DNA of 45,142 nucleotides from an uncultured Pseudomonadota bacterium (GCA_949296475.1 CASFOK010000006.1:1-45142); one strand, 5' to 3'. Positions 18,597 through 25,478 are shown, counted from the stretch's first letter. Numbers and translations: made by a program. Notes: a model not told the origin generated them from the letters alone.

Positions 18597-18754
18597 TTTG
18601 TTGCAAGACCAAGGATTTGAACCCGACGCAGAGGGTGCGACAATGAGTAGTTAAGCCAAGCTCTTGCGCAGGCGAAACGTTACGAATGCCCCGCAGGACA
18701 CAGTCCGAGGGAATCCTTCTGGGCGCGCCAGAATAAATTTTATATTTCTTTATA

Positions 18755-18782
18755 AAAATTAAAACCGCCATAAAGGCGGTTG
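18755..18782 (-). terminator. Terminator of cysteine-rich cassette 1
   Basis: Stem AACCGCC/GGCGGTT with a 5-base loop, then TTTAATTTTT on the minus strand, immediately after the last gene of the cassette. Confidence 0.85.
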
Positions 18783-18784
18783 GT

Positions 18785-19084
18785 TTAACTTGCGTTTGTA
18801 CAAGGCGGCTCAAATTTATAAGTACCCGTTGAATCTGAACCACTCAACGCATACCATATACAAAAAGCCTTGTCAAAAAATGGGGAAGTAATTTCTTCTG
18901 TACACTGTAATATATCTGTTGTATCTAATAGCCCTATTGCTGTTGTGCCTGATGGACATGCGCCCGATGCCAACCGTATACCTGTAACAGAAGTTAATGT
19001 GTATGGATACGGACAAGTCAATGCCAACGCGCTGGAAAATGGAATTAATGTGACGAATGCAAATATTAATATTATTTTTTTCAT
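18785..19084 (-). CDS. Secreted cysteine-rich protein, gamma type (cassette 1)
   Basis: An unrecognised 99-residue protein with Sec signal peptide (MKKIILIFAFVTLIPFSSALA). The mature part has five cysteines in the contexts LTCPYP, GACPSG, LQCTEE, AFCIWY and PPCTN. The pattern G-x-CP-x-GTT, FCI-x-Y and DSTGTYxF matches the genes at 23023 and, more loosely, 21663. It is the last gene of a minus-strand alpha-beta-gamma cassette. Function unknown; location periplasm or outside is inferred from the signal peptide. Confidence 0.8.
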   Translation of the reverse strand: MKKIILIFAFVTLIPFSSALALTCPYPYTLTSVTGIRLASGACPSGTTAIGLLDTTDILQCTEEITSPFFDKAFCIWYALSGSDSTGTYKFEPPCTNAS

Positions 19085-19099
19085 TTTATTTATCCGTTA

Positions 19100-19507
19100 T
19101 TATCGTTGTAATGTTTTTAATATGTTGTTTTTAAAAGTGGAATTGTTGTAAAACAACTGGGCACAACGTTGCGCACACACAGATTCACACCAATCAAACT
19201 GCCCCCAAGATGTTGACGTCATCCGAACAAAATCGGATATTGCCGGATATATCATTTTACACCAACAATAATAAGATGAACTGGATACCGTTGGATTGGA
19301 TGCCACCCTTGTAGAAGAACTGGAACATACGCCAACACCACGAATTGTTATTCCACTGCATGTAATCGTCCAATCTGGTTGACCGGTCGCAACACTCGGC
19401 GAAGTACATGATGTTGAAGATGTCATTTCCAAACACATTGACACCGCCCAACTGGGTACAGACCATATAAATAAAAACAACATAAATATTAATTTTATTC
19501 CTTTCAT
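19100..19507 (-). CDS. Secreted cysteine-rich protein, beta type (cassette 1)
   Basis: A 135-residue unrecognised protein; the ATG at 19507 (MKGIKLIF) starts a clean signal peptide ending PSWA. The mature chain has nine cysteines: VSMC, TSC, WTITC, RGVGVC, YYCWCKM, then C-x3-C-x3-C (CESVCAQRC). It ends FKNNILKTLQR. The closest relative in the window is 22536-23009, which shares the DWT-x-TC, GVC, YCWCKM, SPAIS-like and terminal FxxxIL features. Second gene of the cassette, 22 bp after the alpha gene and 15 bp before gamma. Confidence 0.82.
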   Translation of the reverse strand: MKGIKLIFMLFLFIWSVPSWAVSMCLEMTSSTSCTSPSVATGQPDWTITCSGITIRGVGVCSSSSTRVASNPTVSSSSYYCWCKMIYPAISDFVRMTSTSWGQFDWCESVCAQRCAQLFYNNSTFKNNILKTLQR

Positions 19508-19529
19508 TTCTTTCACCTGTACGAATTGA

Positions 19530-19937
19530 TTAAAATACATAATATTCTGTAGCACACCTTCGTGGACATTGCGCGGCACAAGTCTTATTATCGCCATAAC
19601 TTTGTACATATTCCCAACCTGTTATTTCTGGTCTGATTGTCTTGCACCAACAATAAATCGTATTTGGGGAATCGCCTAATTTTACCTGACTTGCCGACGT
19701 AAAGCACATACCTATTCCTATAACGCTTATTGGCAAACCAATATAAGCACCGCTAGAATATTGCTGAATTGTTTTGTTCCATATATAATTACTACCAGAA
19801 TATGACTTTACTCTATATAAAGAAGTAGTTTTTTTATTAACGGGGTTTAAACACATTTTTATGGTTGTTGCGGAAAATGCTGGTGATAATGCCGCCATAC
19901 ATATAGTGCTGAACAAAAACAATTTTGTTACTTTCAT
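19530..19937 (-). CDS. Secreted cysteine-rich protein, alpha type (cassette 1)
   Basis: A 135-residue unrecognised protein; start ATG at 19937 (MKVTKLFLF), signal peptide ending PAFS. The mature chain has seven cysteines: IKMC, GIGMC, YCWC and C-x3-C-x3-C preceded by a lysine-threonine (TCAAQCPRRC). It lacks the extra two cysteines of the beta type and stops soon after the last one. It is closest to 22137-22517. First gene of the minus cassette; a G5 run lies 11 bp before the start codon and may act as a Shine-Dalgarno sequence. Confidence 0.8.
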   Translation of the reverse strand: MKVTKLFLFSTICMAALSPAFSATTIKMCLNPVNKKTTSLYRVKSYSGSNYIWNKTIQQYSSGAYIGLPISVIGIGMCFTSASQVKLGDSPNTIYCWCKTIRPEITGWEYVQSYGDNKTCAAQCPRRCATEYYVF

Positions 19938-19985
19938 TGAAGTACTGACCCCCACATATATTTAAGATCTTTATATCGTAACCTT

Positions 19986-20015
19986 ATGATAAAAAAAACA
20001 TACATTTAAAGTCAA
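19986..20015 (-). promoter_or_regulatory. Promoter of cassette 1
   Basis: On the minus strand TTGACT (20010-20015), 18-bp T-rich spacer and TATCAT (19986-19991). The same two hexamers and spacer length occur before cassette 3. Confidence 0.65.
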
Positions 20016-20065
20016 GACATAAAAACATTTTCCAAAACATAAAATTTTTTATATCATGCTTTAAC

Positions 20066-20374
20066 ATGAAGAATTTAACCGACCAAGATATTTTAGAACT
20101 GCCCGGAACGCCATTCCAACGCGATGTATGGTGCGCCTTGGTTAAAATACCGTACGGCGAAACCCGAACGTATCGGCAAGTTGCCGCTATGTCTGGGCAC
20201 CCCAACGCCGTACGCGCAGTCGCAAACGCAATTGCAAAAAATCCCCTGCCCCCGATTATACCTTGCCACAGGGTCATTCGCAGCGACGGCGGTATCGGCG
20301 GATATTCCGCGCCGGGCGGAATAAAGCAAAAAGCCCGCCTGTTACAGCAAGAAAAACAAAGCGCAAAAAAATAA
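20066..20374 (+). CDS. ogt: Methylated-DNA cysteine S-methyltransferase domain protein (Ogt/ATL type)
   Basis: A 102-residue protein consisting only of the C-terminal active-site domain. It has FQRDVWCALVKIPYGETRTY, the helix-turn-helix with NAVRAVANAIAKNP, and the active-site PCHRVI with the acceptor cysteine, then GGIGGYSAPGGIKQKARLL. It should repair O6-alkylguanine by accepting the alkyl group on that Cys. The N-terminal domain of Ada/Ogt proteins is missing, as in some stand-alone members. It lies between the divergent cassettes 1 and 2. TATCAT ends 8 bp before its ATG and no Shine-Dalgarno is seen. Confidence 0.9.
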   Translation: MKNLTDQDILELPGTPFQRDVWCALVKIPYGETRTYRQVAAMSGHPNAVRAVANAIAKNPLPPIIPCHRVIRSDGGIGGYSAPGGIKQKARLLQQEKQSAKK

Positions 20375-20398
20375 AAACGCACCAATTAATTTTTACCG

Positions 20399-20428
20399 TT
20401 GACAACGTTGTCGCAATTAAACTACAAT
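20399..20428 (+). promoter_or_regulatory. Promoter of cassette 2 with overlapping palindrome
   Basis: Consensus TTGACA (20399-20404), 18-bp spacer, TACAAT (20423-20428). A perfect 12-bp palindrome, GACAACGTTGTC (20401-20412), overlaps the -35 and could be an operator. A GGGGAGG ribosome site lies before the ATG at 20522. Confidence 0.7.
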
Positions 20429-20521
20429 AATCATAACAAAAACAACAAAAAGCGATTTGTTTTAATTATATGACTTAAGCAAATCCGCCTTTTTGTCTGA
20501 AAAGGGGAGGAAAAACATCAC

Positions 20522-21103
20522 ATGAAATCATTGACAACATTTGCGTTTACGATATTTGCATGCTTGATTTTGCAACCCGCCTTTTCAGAGACAATAAAAA
20601 TCTGCGTTCCTAATTATAGTCAGTGGACAACAGGTTGGCAAAATTATACTGGTATGGGTATTGATACAAGTTCTTACAAAAACCAATATAGTTGGAGTGC
20701 AGCTGCACAAAGAAAATACGTCGTAACAGGTTTAATTGAAACTATTAATGCCAAGGGCGTCGGATTTTGTTCAACAAAAAGCGGCAGTCCGGGTGGCACA
20801 TCAGCATCATTGCCTGGGTTCAGTGGTTTTGAAAATGCTTATTACTGTTGGTGCCAAATGACATCACCATTGGATTCCCAGTGGGTTTTCTTGAAAGATT
20901 ACAACGATGAATTTACCAGTTTATATACAGAGTTTAGCCAATCTGGCAACCCACAAGTGTGGGTAAATGCTGGTAAAGAAGTATCAGATCAATATCTAAC
21001 CAGTTCTACATTTTGTCAGAAATATTGCGCAAAAGAATGTGCGGATGATTTTATGAAGGGGGGGTCCGTAATACGCGCACCGTTGTTTAATTCTGTTCAG
21101 TAA
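20522..21103 (+). CDS. Secreted cysteine-rich protein, alpha type (cassette 2)
   Basis: At 193 residues the longest of the nine. Signal peptide MKSLTTFAFTIFACLILQPAFS. The mature chain has seven cysteines in the alpha pattern: IKIC, KGVGFC, YYCWCQM and C-x3-C-x3-C (CQKYCAKEC). It differs from the other alpha proteins by an insert of about 30 residues between CWC and the final cysteine group (SLYTEFSQSGNPQVWVNAGK region) and by a C-terminal extension ending APLFNSVQ. Unrecognised family. First gene of the cassette, with a strong promoter and ribosome site. Confidence 0.82.
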   Translation: MKSLTTFAFTIFACLILQPAFSETIKICVPNYSQWTTGWQNYTGMGIDTSSYKNQYSWSAAAQRKYVVTGLIETINAKGVGFCSTKSGSPGGTSASLPGFSGFENAYYCWCQMTSPLDSQWVFLKDYNDEFTSLYTEFSQSGNPQVWVNAGKEVSDQYLTSSTFCQKYCAKECADDFMKGGSVIRAPLFNSVQ

Positions 21104-21128
21104 ACAAAAAATAGTACAGGAATATAAA

Positions 21129-21641
21129 ATGAAAATACTACATTTATCAATTACAGTGTTTGCATCTATGCTTTTGATATATGAATCATACGCAACAACA
21201 TTTGCTTCATCATCAGAGGCGAAAATTTGTTTAACAGATTTCTTTGGAACAACGCAATCCCCCGCCAGTCATTGTACAAATTCCCCCAGTAGCGGACTAA
21301 CCGAAAACACTAATAATCAATGGTCTTTTAACTGTCAACTAAATGGTGATTCATTAGAACTTAAAGGTCTGGCGTTTTGTTCTTCTGATATACCTGCTGG
21401 GGGCACAGTAACAGATAATATAACAAGCGGTGACTTTAATGACGGTGTTTACGAAGCGTCTGGCTGTTGGTGTAAAATGACGTATCCGTTTGCATCGCAA
21501 TGGGTATTTTATGGGCGTATATATTCTGGCAGTGACAGATGTTTTAACAGATGCGCATCTGCTTGCATATCTGCTGTTGCTTGGAACGCGGACAATTATT
21601 CTTTTGCAATGCGCACATTGATGTTTAATAATCAAGAGTGA
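21129..21641 (+). CDS. Secreted cysteine-rich protein, beta type (cassette 2)
   Basis: A 170-residue unrecognised protein with a signal peptide ending about SYA. Nine mature cysteines follow the beta pattern: AKIC, SHC, WSFNC, KGLAFC, SGCWCKM and C-x3-C-x3-C (CFNRCASAC). The C terminus (FAMRTLMFNN) resembles the FxxxxL tails of the other beta proteins. Second gene, 25 bp after alpha. Confidence 0.82.
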   Translation: MKILHLSITVFASMLLIYESYATTFASSSEAKICLTDFFGTTQSPASHCTNSPSSGLTENTNNQWSFNCQLNGDSLELKGLAFCSSDIPAGGTVTDNITSGDFNDGVYEASGCWCKMTYPFASQWVFYGRIYSGSDRCFNRCASACISAVAWNADNYSFAMRTLMFNNQE

Positions 21642-21662
21642 TAAATAACATAGGATATAAAA

Positions 21663-22013
21663 ATGAAAAAATGTATCTGTTACACAATATTCATGTTCGT
21701 CGGTATCATGTCGGCAAACGCGGACCCGTTTATTCCGCCTGCATCGTGCCCCGCAGGAATGCGCCAGATTACAAGACCCTATATCCTTGCAGATACAAGT
21801 TGCGGTACCGGTCAAATGAATGTAAATATTTCTGTTACGTCTTGCTATAATTTTTATACTAATGCAAGCAATACAACCATTAATCCAGCCAGAACGCCAA
21901 CTGTATGCTTTATGTATATTCCCACGAATTTAGAATTCAAAGATGACAAGGGTTACTATATATTTAACAACGGTATTTGCACCGTTGATGGACCAGTACA
22001 ACAACAACCATAA
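21663..22013 (+). CDS. Secreted cysteine-rich protein, gamma type (cassette 2)
   Basis: A 116-residue unrecognised protein with signal peptide ending SANA; the signal itself contains two Cys (MKKCIC). The mature part has five cysteines (ASCPAG, TSCGTG, TSCYNF, TVCFMY, GICTVD), the same number as the other two gamma proteins. The DDKGYYIF segment matches their DSTGTYxF. It is the most divergent gamma copy. Last gene of the cassette; a terminator overlaps its end. Confidence 0.78.
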   Translation: MKKCICYTIFMFVGIMSANADPFIPPASCPAGMRQITRPYILADTSCGTGQMNVNISVTSCYNFYTNASNTTINPARTPTVCFMYIPTNLEFKDDKGYYIFNNGICTVDGPVQQQP

Positions 22014-22038
22014 AAAAGTGCGAATGTCGCACTTTTTT
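22012..22038 (+). terminator. Terminator of cassette 2
   Basis: Stem AAGTGCGA/TCGCACTT with loop ATG, flanked by A6 and T6; it can work on both strands. Confidence 0.9.
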
Positions 22039-22063
22039 ATTATGACAGTTAATATTTTTCGTC

Positions 22064-22093
22064 TTGACTTGAATTACTGTTTTTATTTATCAT
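22064..22093 (+). promoter_or_regulatory. Promoter of cassette 3
   Basis: TTGACT (22064-22069), 18-bp spacer ending in a T-rich stretch, TATCAT (22088-22093), the same architecture as before cassette 1. A G6 run lies 11 bp before the ATG at 22137, again as in cassette 1. Confidence 0.65.
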
Positions 22094-22136
22094 TTAACAT
22101 GAAATATAACCATTATATTGGGGGGCATTATATAAA

Positions 22137-22517
22137 ATGAAATTAAAAACATTTTCTTGTTTCTTGTTTTGTCTGATACTGAGCGCCCCCGCATTTGCAG
22201 AAATCACACGATGCATAAATCCGTTTTCCAATCGTGAAATGTATACTAAAAATACAGATTCGTTGACAGCGCCGAGACGATATATGTGGAGTCAAATTGT
22301 ACAGCACGGCTCATGGACAACCAATATACAAGGTATCAGCATTTGTTCTACATCAAGTACAACTGTAGAGGTTCCAATAAACGCAACACCAGCAAAATAT
22401 TGTTGGTGCAGAAAAATAACACCACGGGTAGGCAACTGGATATATTCAACAACTAGTTTTGACGACACAGCAAGTTGTTTCAGCGGTTGCGCTGGGACAT
22501 GCCGTGAATCTATGTAA
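22137..22517 (+). CDS. Secreted cysteine-rich protein, alpha type (cassette 3)
   Basis: A 126-residue unrecognised protein; signal peptide MKLKTFSCFLFCLILSAPAFA. Seven mature cysteines: ITRC, QGISIC, YCWCRK and C-x3-C-x3-C (CFSGCAGTC), ending only four residues after the last Cys. Like 19530-19937 it lacks the C-terminal tail of the beta type. First gene of the cassette. Confidence 0.8.
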   Translation: MKLKTFSCFLFCLILSAPAFAEITRCINPFSNREMYTKNTDSLTAPRRYMWSQIVQHGSWTTNIQGISICSTSSTTVEVPINATPAKYCWCRKITPRVGNWIYSTTSFDDTASCFSGCAGTCRESM

Positions 22518-22535
22518 AAATACAGGAATACAGTT

Positions 22536-23009
22536 ATGAAAATGTCAAAATTTATGTTCATACTATTTATGGTCGGCGCATATACTGACCCGGCGTCCGC
22601 GGTTTCTGTATGCGCAAGGGTGACAACCGACACAAACACCACATGCACCAGTCATACACCAACCGGTACAACTTCTACAACACCTGATTGGACTGTAACA
22701 TGTACAAATACAACCAATAACACAACAGATACAATAACTGTAACAGGTATTGGCGTATGCTCTAATCAAACAACCTTGTTTAATGACGCTATTTCGTATC
22801 CTGCTGTACAAAACCCCGATGAGACGCCTATAACGTCTTATTGTTGGTGTAAAATGTTGTCACCTGCCATATCAAAATTTGTACGTATCACGAATAATGC
22901 ATGGGACCAATATGACTACTGCTATCCACGTTGCGCCAAAGTGTGCGCAGAAACGTTTCAGAATGATACCGGATTTCGCGCAAGTATATTGAATAATTTA
23001 TCACTATAA
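22536..23009 (+). CDS. Secreted cysteine-rich protein, beta type (cassette 3)
   Basis: A 157-residue unrecognised protein; signal peptide MKMSKFMFILFMVGAYTDPASA. Nine mature cysteines: VSVC, NTTC, WTVTC, TGIGVC, YCWCKM and C-x3-C-x3-C (CYPRCAKVC). The linker between the second and fourth Cys is threonine-rich (TNTTNNTTDTITVTG) and longer than in cassette 1. It ends FRASILNNLSL. Second gene, 18 bp after alpha. Confidence 0.82.
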   Translation: MKMSKFMFILFMVGAYTDPASAVSVCARVTTDTNTTCTSHTPTGTTSTTPDWTVTCTNTTNNTTDTITVTGIGVCSNQTTLFNDAISYPAVQNPDETPITSYCWCKMLSPAISKFVRITNNAWDQYDYCYPRCAKVCAETFQNDTGFRASILNNLSL

Positions 23010-23022
23010 TAAAAGGCACAAT

Positions 23023-23340
23023 ATGAAGAAAATTTTTTTCTTGTTACTGATTTTACCAACCAGCGCCCTTGGGATTGGACCGCAAAGTTGTACCGAGGCA
23101 ACTGGCACACTCAATTTTGACCAAGTAACAGAGCCGGGGTTAATCATAACAAATGGCAGTTGCCCAACCGGAACAACAACAGTACTTGAAACAACGGACA
23201 ATATCAACTGCCCGTCTGCTGTAAGTTCTCTATTATTTACAAAAACATTTTGTATCTTGTACGAACCGGCAAATACGAATATCACAGATTCTACTGGGAC
23301 CTATGAATACGTAAATGAAGTGTGCCCGTTTGCTGAATAA
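23023..23340 (+). CDS. Secreted cysteine-rich protein, gamma type (cassette 3)
   Basis: A 105-residue unrecognised protein; signal peptide MKKIFFLLLILPTSALG. Five mature cysteines: QSC, GSCPTG, INCPSA, TFCILY, EVCPFA. It shares G-x-CP-x-GTT, a FC-I-x-Y element and DSTGTYEY with the cassette 1 gamma protein. Last gene, 13 bp after beta. Confidence 0.8.
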   Translation: MKKIFFLLLILPTSALGIGPQSCTEATGTLNFDQVTEPGLIITNGSCPTGTTTVLETTDNINCPSAVSSLLFTKTFCILYEPANTNITDSTGTYEYVNEVCPFAE

Positions 23341-23364
23341 ATCCATGTGCATTACAAAAAATTA

Positions 23365-23390
23365 AGAGGCGATGTAAACGCCTCTTTTGT
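23365..23390. terminator. Terminator between cassette 3 and the M23 gene
   Basis: Stem AGAGGCG/CGCCTCT with a 7-base loop, then TTTTGTTATT on plus; the minus strand also has a T-rich follow-on, so it serves two convergent genes. Confidence 0.8.
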
Positions 23391-23408
23391 TATTCCCACA
23401 AAACAGTG

Positions 23409-24665
23409 TTATATCTGTATGAACCAATCTGGATGTTGCGCTAACTTTTCCATACCTTCGTCCAGTACTTTCCTGTACTCTATGAATTTCTTTTTATCCG
23501 CAGAGCCCAAGTTACTGATTGCCGGCAACTTTACAGTCATTGGATTTACATGTTTACCGTCTTTGATTATTTCATAGTGCAAATGCGGACCCGTTGATAA
23601 ACCCGTTGAACCAACATATCCAATGGTCTGACCCTGCTTTACAGTACTGCCAACCACAACCCCCTTGGCAAATCTGGACATGTGCGCATACAACGTTTCA
23701 TAAGAACCGTTATGTCGGATTTTAACGTAATTCCCATGCCCGCGATTATAACTGCGCGCAACAACGCGACCCGCACCTGCCGCCGGAATCGGCGTACCCG
23801 TAGACGCCCTAAAATCTACGCCCTTGTGCGCACGCGTATAGCCCAACACCGGATGCTTGCGACTGTTAGAAAAACTGCTGGTAACGCGCGCGTTATTAAT
23901 CGGCGTACGTTTCAACGACTTAATGGCACCGTTACCGTTTTCGTCATAATAACCGGACTTGCCATCTGCCTTTTTAAAACGATACATTTTGACGTTACCA
24001 CGCAAAGCCTCAAACTCTACGGCTAAAACGCGACCGTTGTCTATCTTTTCGCCGCCAGAAAAGTTTTCTTCGTACAGTACAGAAAACTTCTGACCTGCAC
24101 GAACGTCACGTTCAAAATCCATTTCAAACGCCAATAAATCATAAACCTCGGCAAGAATGCCCGCAGGAATACCTGCGCGCGTACCCGCTAAATAAAAACT
24201 GTCGCCGTCTAAAATCTCGCCCGAACGGTATACCGCCCTTGTGTCACGTTCTATATCTATGGTCTTGCACTGCCATTCCCCCGAATCGTTACACGTCAAT
24301 TCAACTTGACGCCACGGCGAAGGAATAACAACTATCTTTGACACTGGCTCTTCGGCACCAGAACGAATGAACTCTATCTTATCGTTGTCGGCACGTAAAC
24401 TGGTTATCTCTGCGTCTTTCTTTAACACGCTTGCAATCTGCGATACGTCATTATGCGTAAACCCTTGGGCCAGCAATAAACCAGACAAAGTATCACCGGA
24501 TTCAACCAATACCAACGACTTCTCTTCCCCGTCAATGAACGATGCGCCCTTTGCAAAAAAACGAGAAACCACCAATGCAACCGCAATCAAGGTTAACAAT
24601 ATCGCCAACGCCATGACCGCGCGCACAACACTATTTGAAGTAATTATATCTTTTGCTTTTTTCAT
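23409..24665 (-). CDS. Membrane-anchored M23 family peptidase
   Basis: A 418-residue protein starting MKKAKDIITS at 24665. One N-terminal transmembrane helix (about 13-35) anchors it in the inner membrane. A LysM-like stretch follows (LVESGDTLSGLLLAQG, about 50-100), then an OapA/beta region, and the C-terminal M23 domain (about 285-390) with HKGVDFRAS and GPHLHYEI carrying all zinc ligands. This layout matches the MepM/YebA-type DD-endopeptidases that cut cross-links to allow glycan insertion. The start abuts a -10 box shared with the divergent prmC. Confidence 0.92.
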   Translation of the reverse strand: MKKAKDIITSNSVVRAVMALAILLTLIAVALVVSRFFAKGASFIDGEEKSLVLVESGDTLSGLLLAQGFTHNDVSQIASVLKKDAEITSLRADNDKIEFIRSGAEEPVSKIVVIPSPWRQVELTCNDSGEWQCKTIDIERDTRAVYRSGEILDGDSFYLAGTRAGIPAGILAEVYDLLAFEMDFERDVRAGQKFSVLYEENFSGGEKIDNGRVLAVEFEALRGNVKMYRFKKADGKSGYYDENGNGAIKSLKRTPINNARVTSSFSNSRKHPVLGYTRAHKGVDFRASTGTPIPAAGAGRVVARSYNRGHGNYVKIRHNGSYETLYAHMSRFAKGVVVGSTVKQGQTIGYVGSTGLSTGPHLHYEIIKDGKHVNPMTVKLPAISNLGSADKKKFIEYRKVLDEGMEKLAQHPDWFIQI

Positions 24666-24672
24666 AAGTCCG

Positions 24673-24680
24673 ATTATAAT
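24673..24680. promoter_or_regulatory. Shared palindromic -10 box between M23 gene and prmC
   Basis: The 8-bp palindrome ATTATAAT gives a TATAAT on each strand: 24675-24680 on plus, 6 bp before the prmC ATG, and 24673-24678 on minus, 7 bp before the M23 ATG. Only 21 bp separate the two start codons. Confidence 0.6.
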
Positions 24681-24686
24681 GATTTT

Positions 24687-25466
24687 ATGAAAATAAATCA
24701 AGCATTTGAAATCTTAAAGAAAGCCGGCGGTTTACGCGCCGCACGCATCATAACCGATAACGTACAAAACTTGCACTCGTTACGGGTATGGTATATGGCT
24801 TGGCAATTAAAAAGAAACGTGCCCGTCGCAAAAATCATCCACCAAAAGTGGTTCTATGGATTAAAATTTTATACAAATAGATATACATTGGACCCGCGCC
24901 CTGATACTGAAACACTGGTGGCGGCCGTCATCAACGATTGCCCAGATAATGCACCACGTACAATATTAGACCTAGGAACCGGTACAGGATGCATAATCGC
25001 AGCCCTGGTCAAAAATATTCATGGAACAACTGGTATCGGAATTGACTTTTCTTGGCGCGCCTTGTTGGTTGCAAGAAAAAACATGCGCAATTTGGGATTG
25101 GAACATAAAATACAAATTATCAAAGATGATTTCTCGGTCGGCACAAAAATCAATAACCGTTTTGACATCATCGTTTCTAACCCACCATATATCGCACGCG
25201 GCGATTCACGCGTTAATGCCGGGGCAATGCACGACCCAGCCAAGGCCTTATTCGCGACCAATAACGGTTTGGGCGCATATCAGGTAATTGCAAAAAACGC
25301 TGTTAAATGGATAAAACCAAACGGTAAAATTTACCTTGAAATCGGCGACGGTCAAAAAAACGACGTTAAAAATATTTTTGAAACGGAAAATTGGAAATTC
25401 CTGCGAACTGAAAAAGACCTGGCCGGTATAGAACGCGTGTTGATATTCACATATCCAACCGTATAA
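24687..25466 (+). CDS. prmC: Release factor glutamine methyltransferase
   Basis: A 259-residue SAM-dependent enzyme that methylates the GGQ glutamine of release factors. The N-terminal helical domain is followed by the Rossmann fold with ILDLGTGTGCIIAAL and the catalytic NPPY motif (IIVSNPPYIARGD). DPRPDTETLV before the fold is family-specific. No Shine-Dalgarno is present and a TATAAT ends 6 bp before the ATG. Length is slightly short for the family. Confidence 0.94.
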   Translation: MKINQAFEILKKAGGLRAARIITDNVQNLHSLRVWYMAWQLKRNVPVAKIIHQKWFYGLKFYTNRYTLDPRPDTETLVAAVINDCPDNAPRTILDLGTGTGCIIAALVKNIHGTTGIGIDFSWRALLVARKNMRNLGLEHKIQIIKDDFSVGTKINNRFDIIVSNPPYIARGDSRVNAGAMHDPAKALFATNNGLGAYQVIAKNAVKWIKPNGKIYLEIGDGQKNDVKNIFETENWKFLRTEKDLAGIERVLIFTYPTV

Positions 25467-25478
25467 ACCTTATTAAAC

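Larger units (their letters stand above)
18379..18732. repeat. Two tandem 166-bp units bounded by three copies of the tRNA-Arg 3' end
   Basis: A 22-bp sequence covering the T-arm and acceptor end plus CCA of tRNA-Arg occurs at 18379-18400, 18545-18566 and 18711-18732, exactly 166 bp apart. The units 18401-18566 and 18567-18732 differ at only seven positions with no indel. Each has a terminator hairpin at its start, then about 110 bp without a credible reading frame. The minus strand of each unit has a T-loop-like GGGTTCAAATCC but no full cloverleaf. This accounts for the gene-free stretch between tRNA-Arg and 18785. Confidence 0.9.

Noticed and set aside
18379-18732. CRISPR-like array
   Set aside because: Only two long 166-bp units with nearly identical internal sequence; no short repeat/variable spacer pattern and no cas genes.
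18592-18843. Minus-strand open frame crossing the second repeat unit
   Set aside because: It crosses a terminator and the tRNA-derived repeat, and overlaps the real gamma gene in another frame.
22536-22811. Antisense frame rich in Cys over cassette 3 beta gene
   Set aside because: Its cysteine content is a mirror of the threonine codons (ACA) in the real gene; no start site.
18785-23340. Type IV pilin or pseudopilin cluster
   Set aside because: The N termini are ordinary cleavable Sec signals, with no prepilin G/FxxxE motif and no hydrophobic helix retained in the mature proteins.
18785-23340. Toxin-immunity or bacteriocin locus
   Set aside because: No transporter, no processing gene and no membrane immunity protein; all nine products are exported and cysteine-rich, with none predicted to stay inside.
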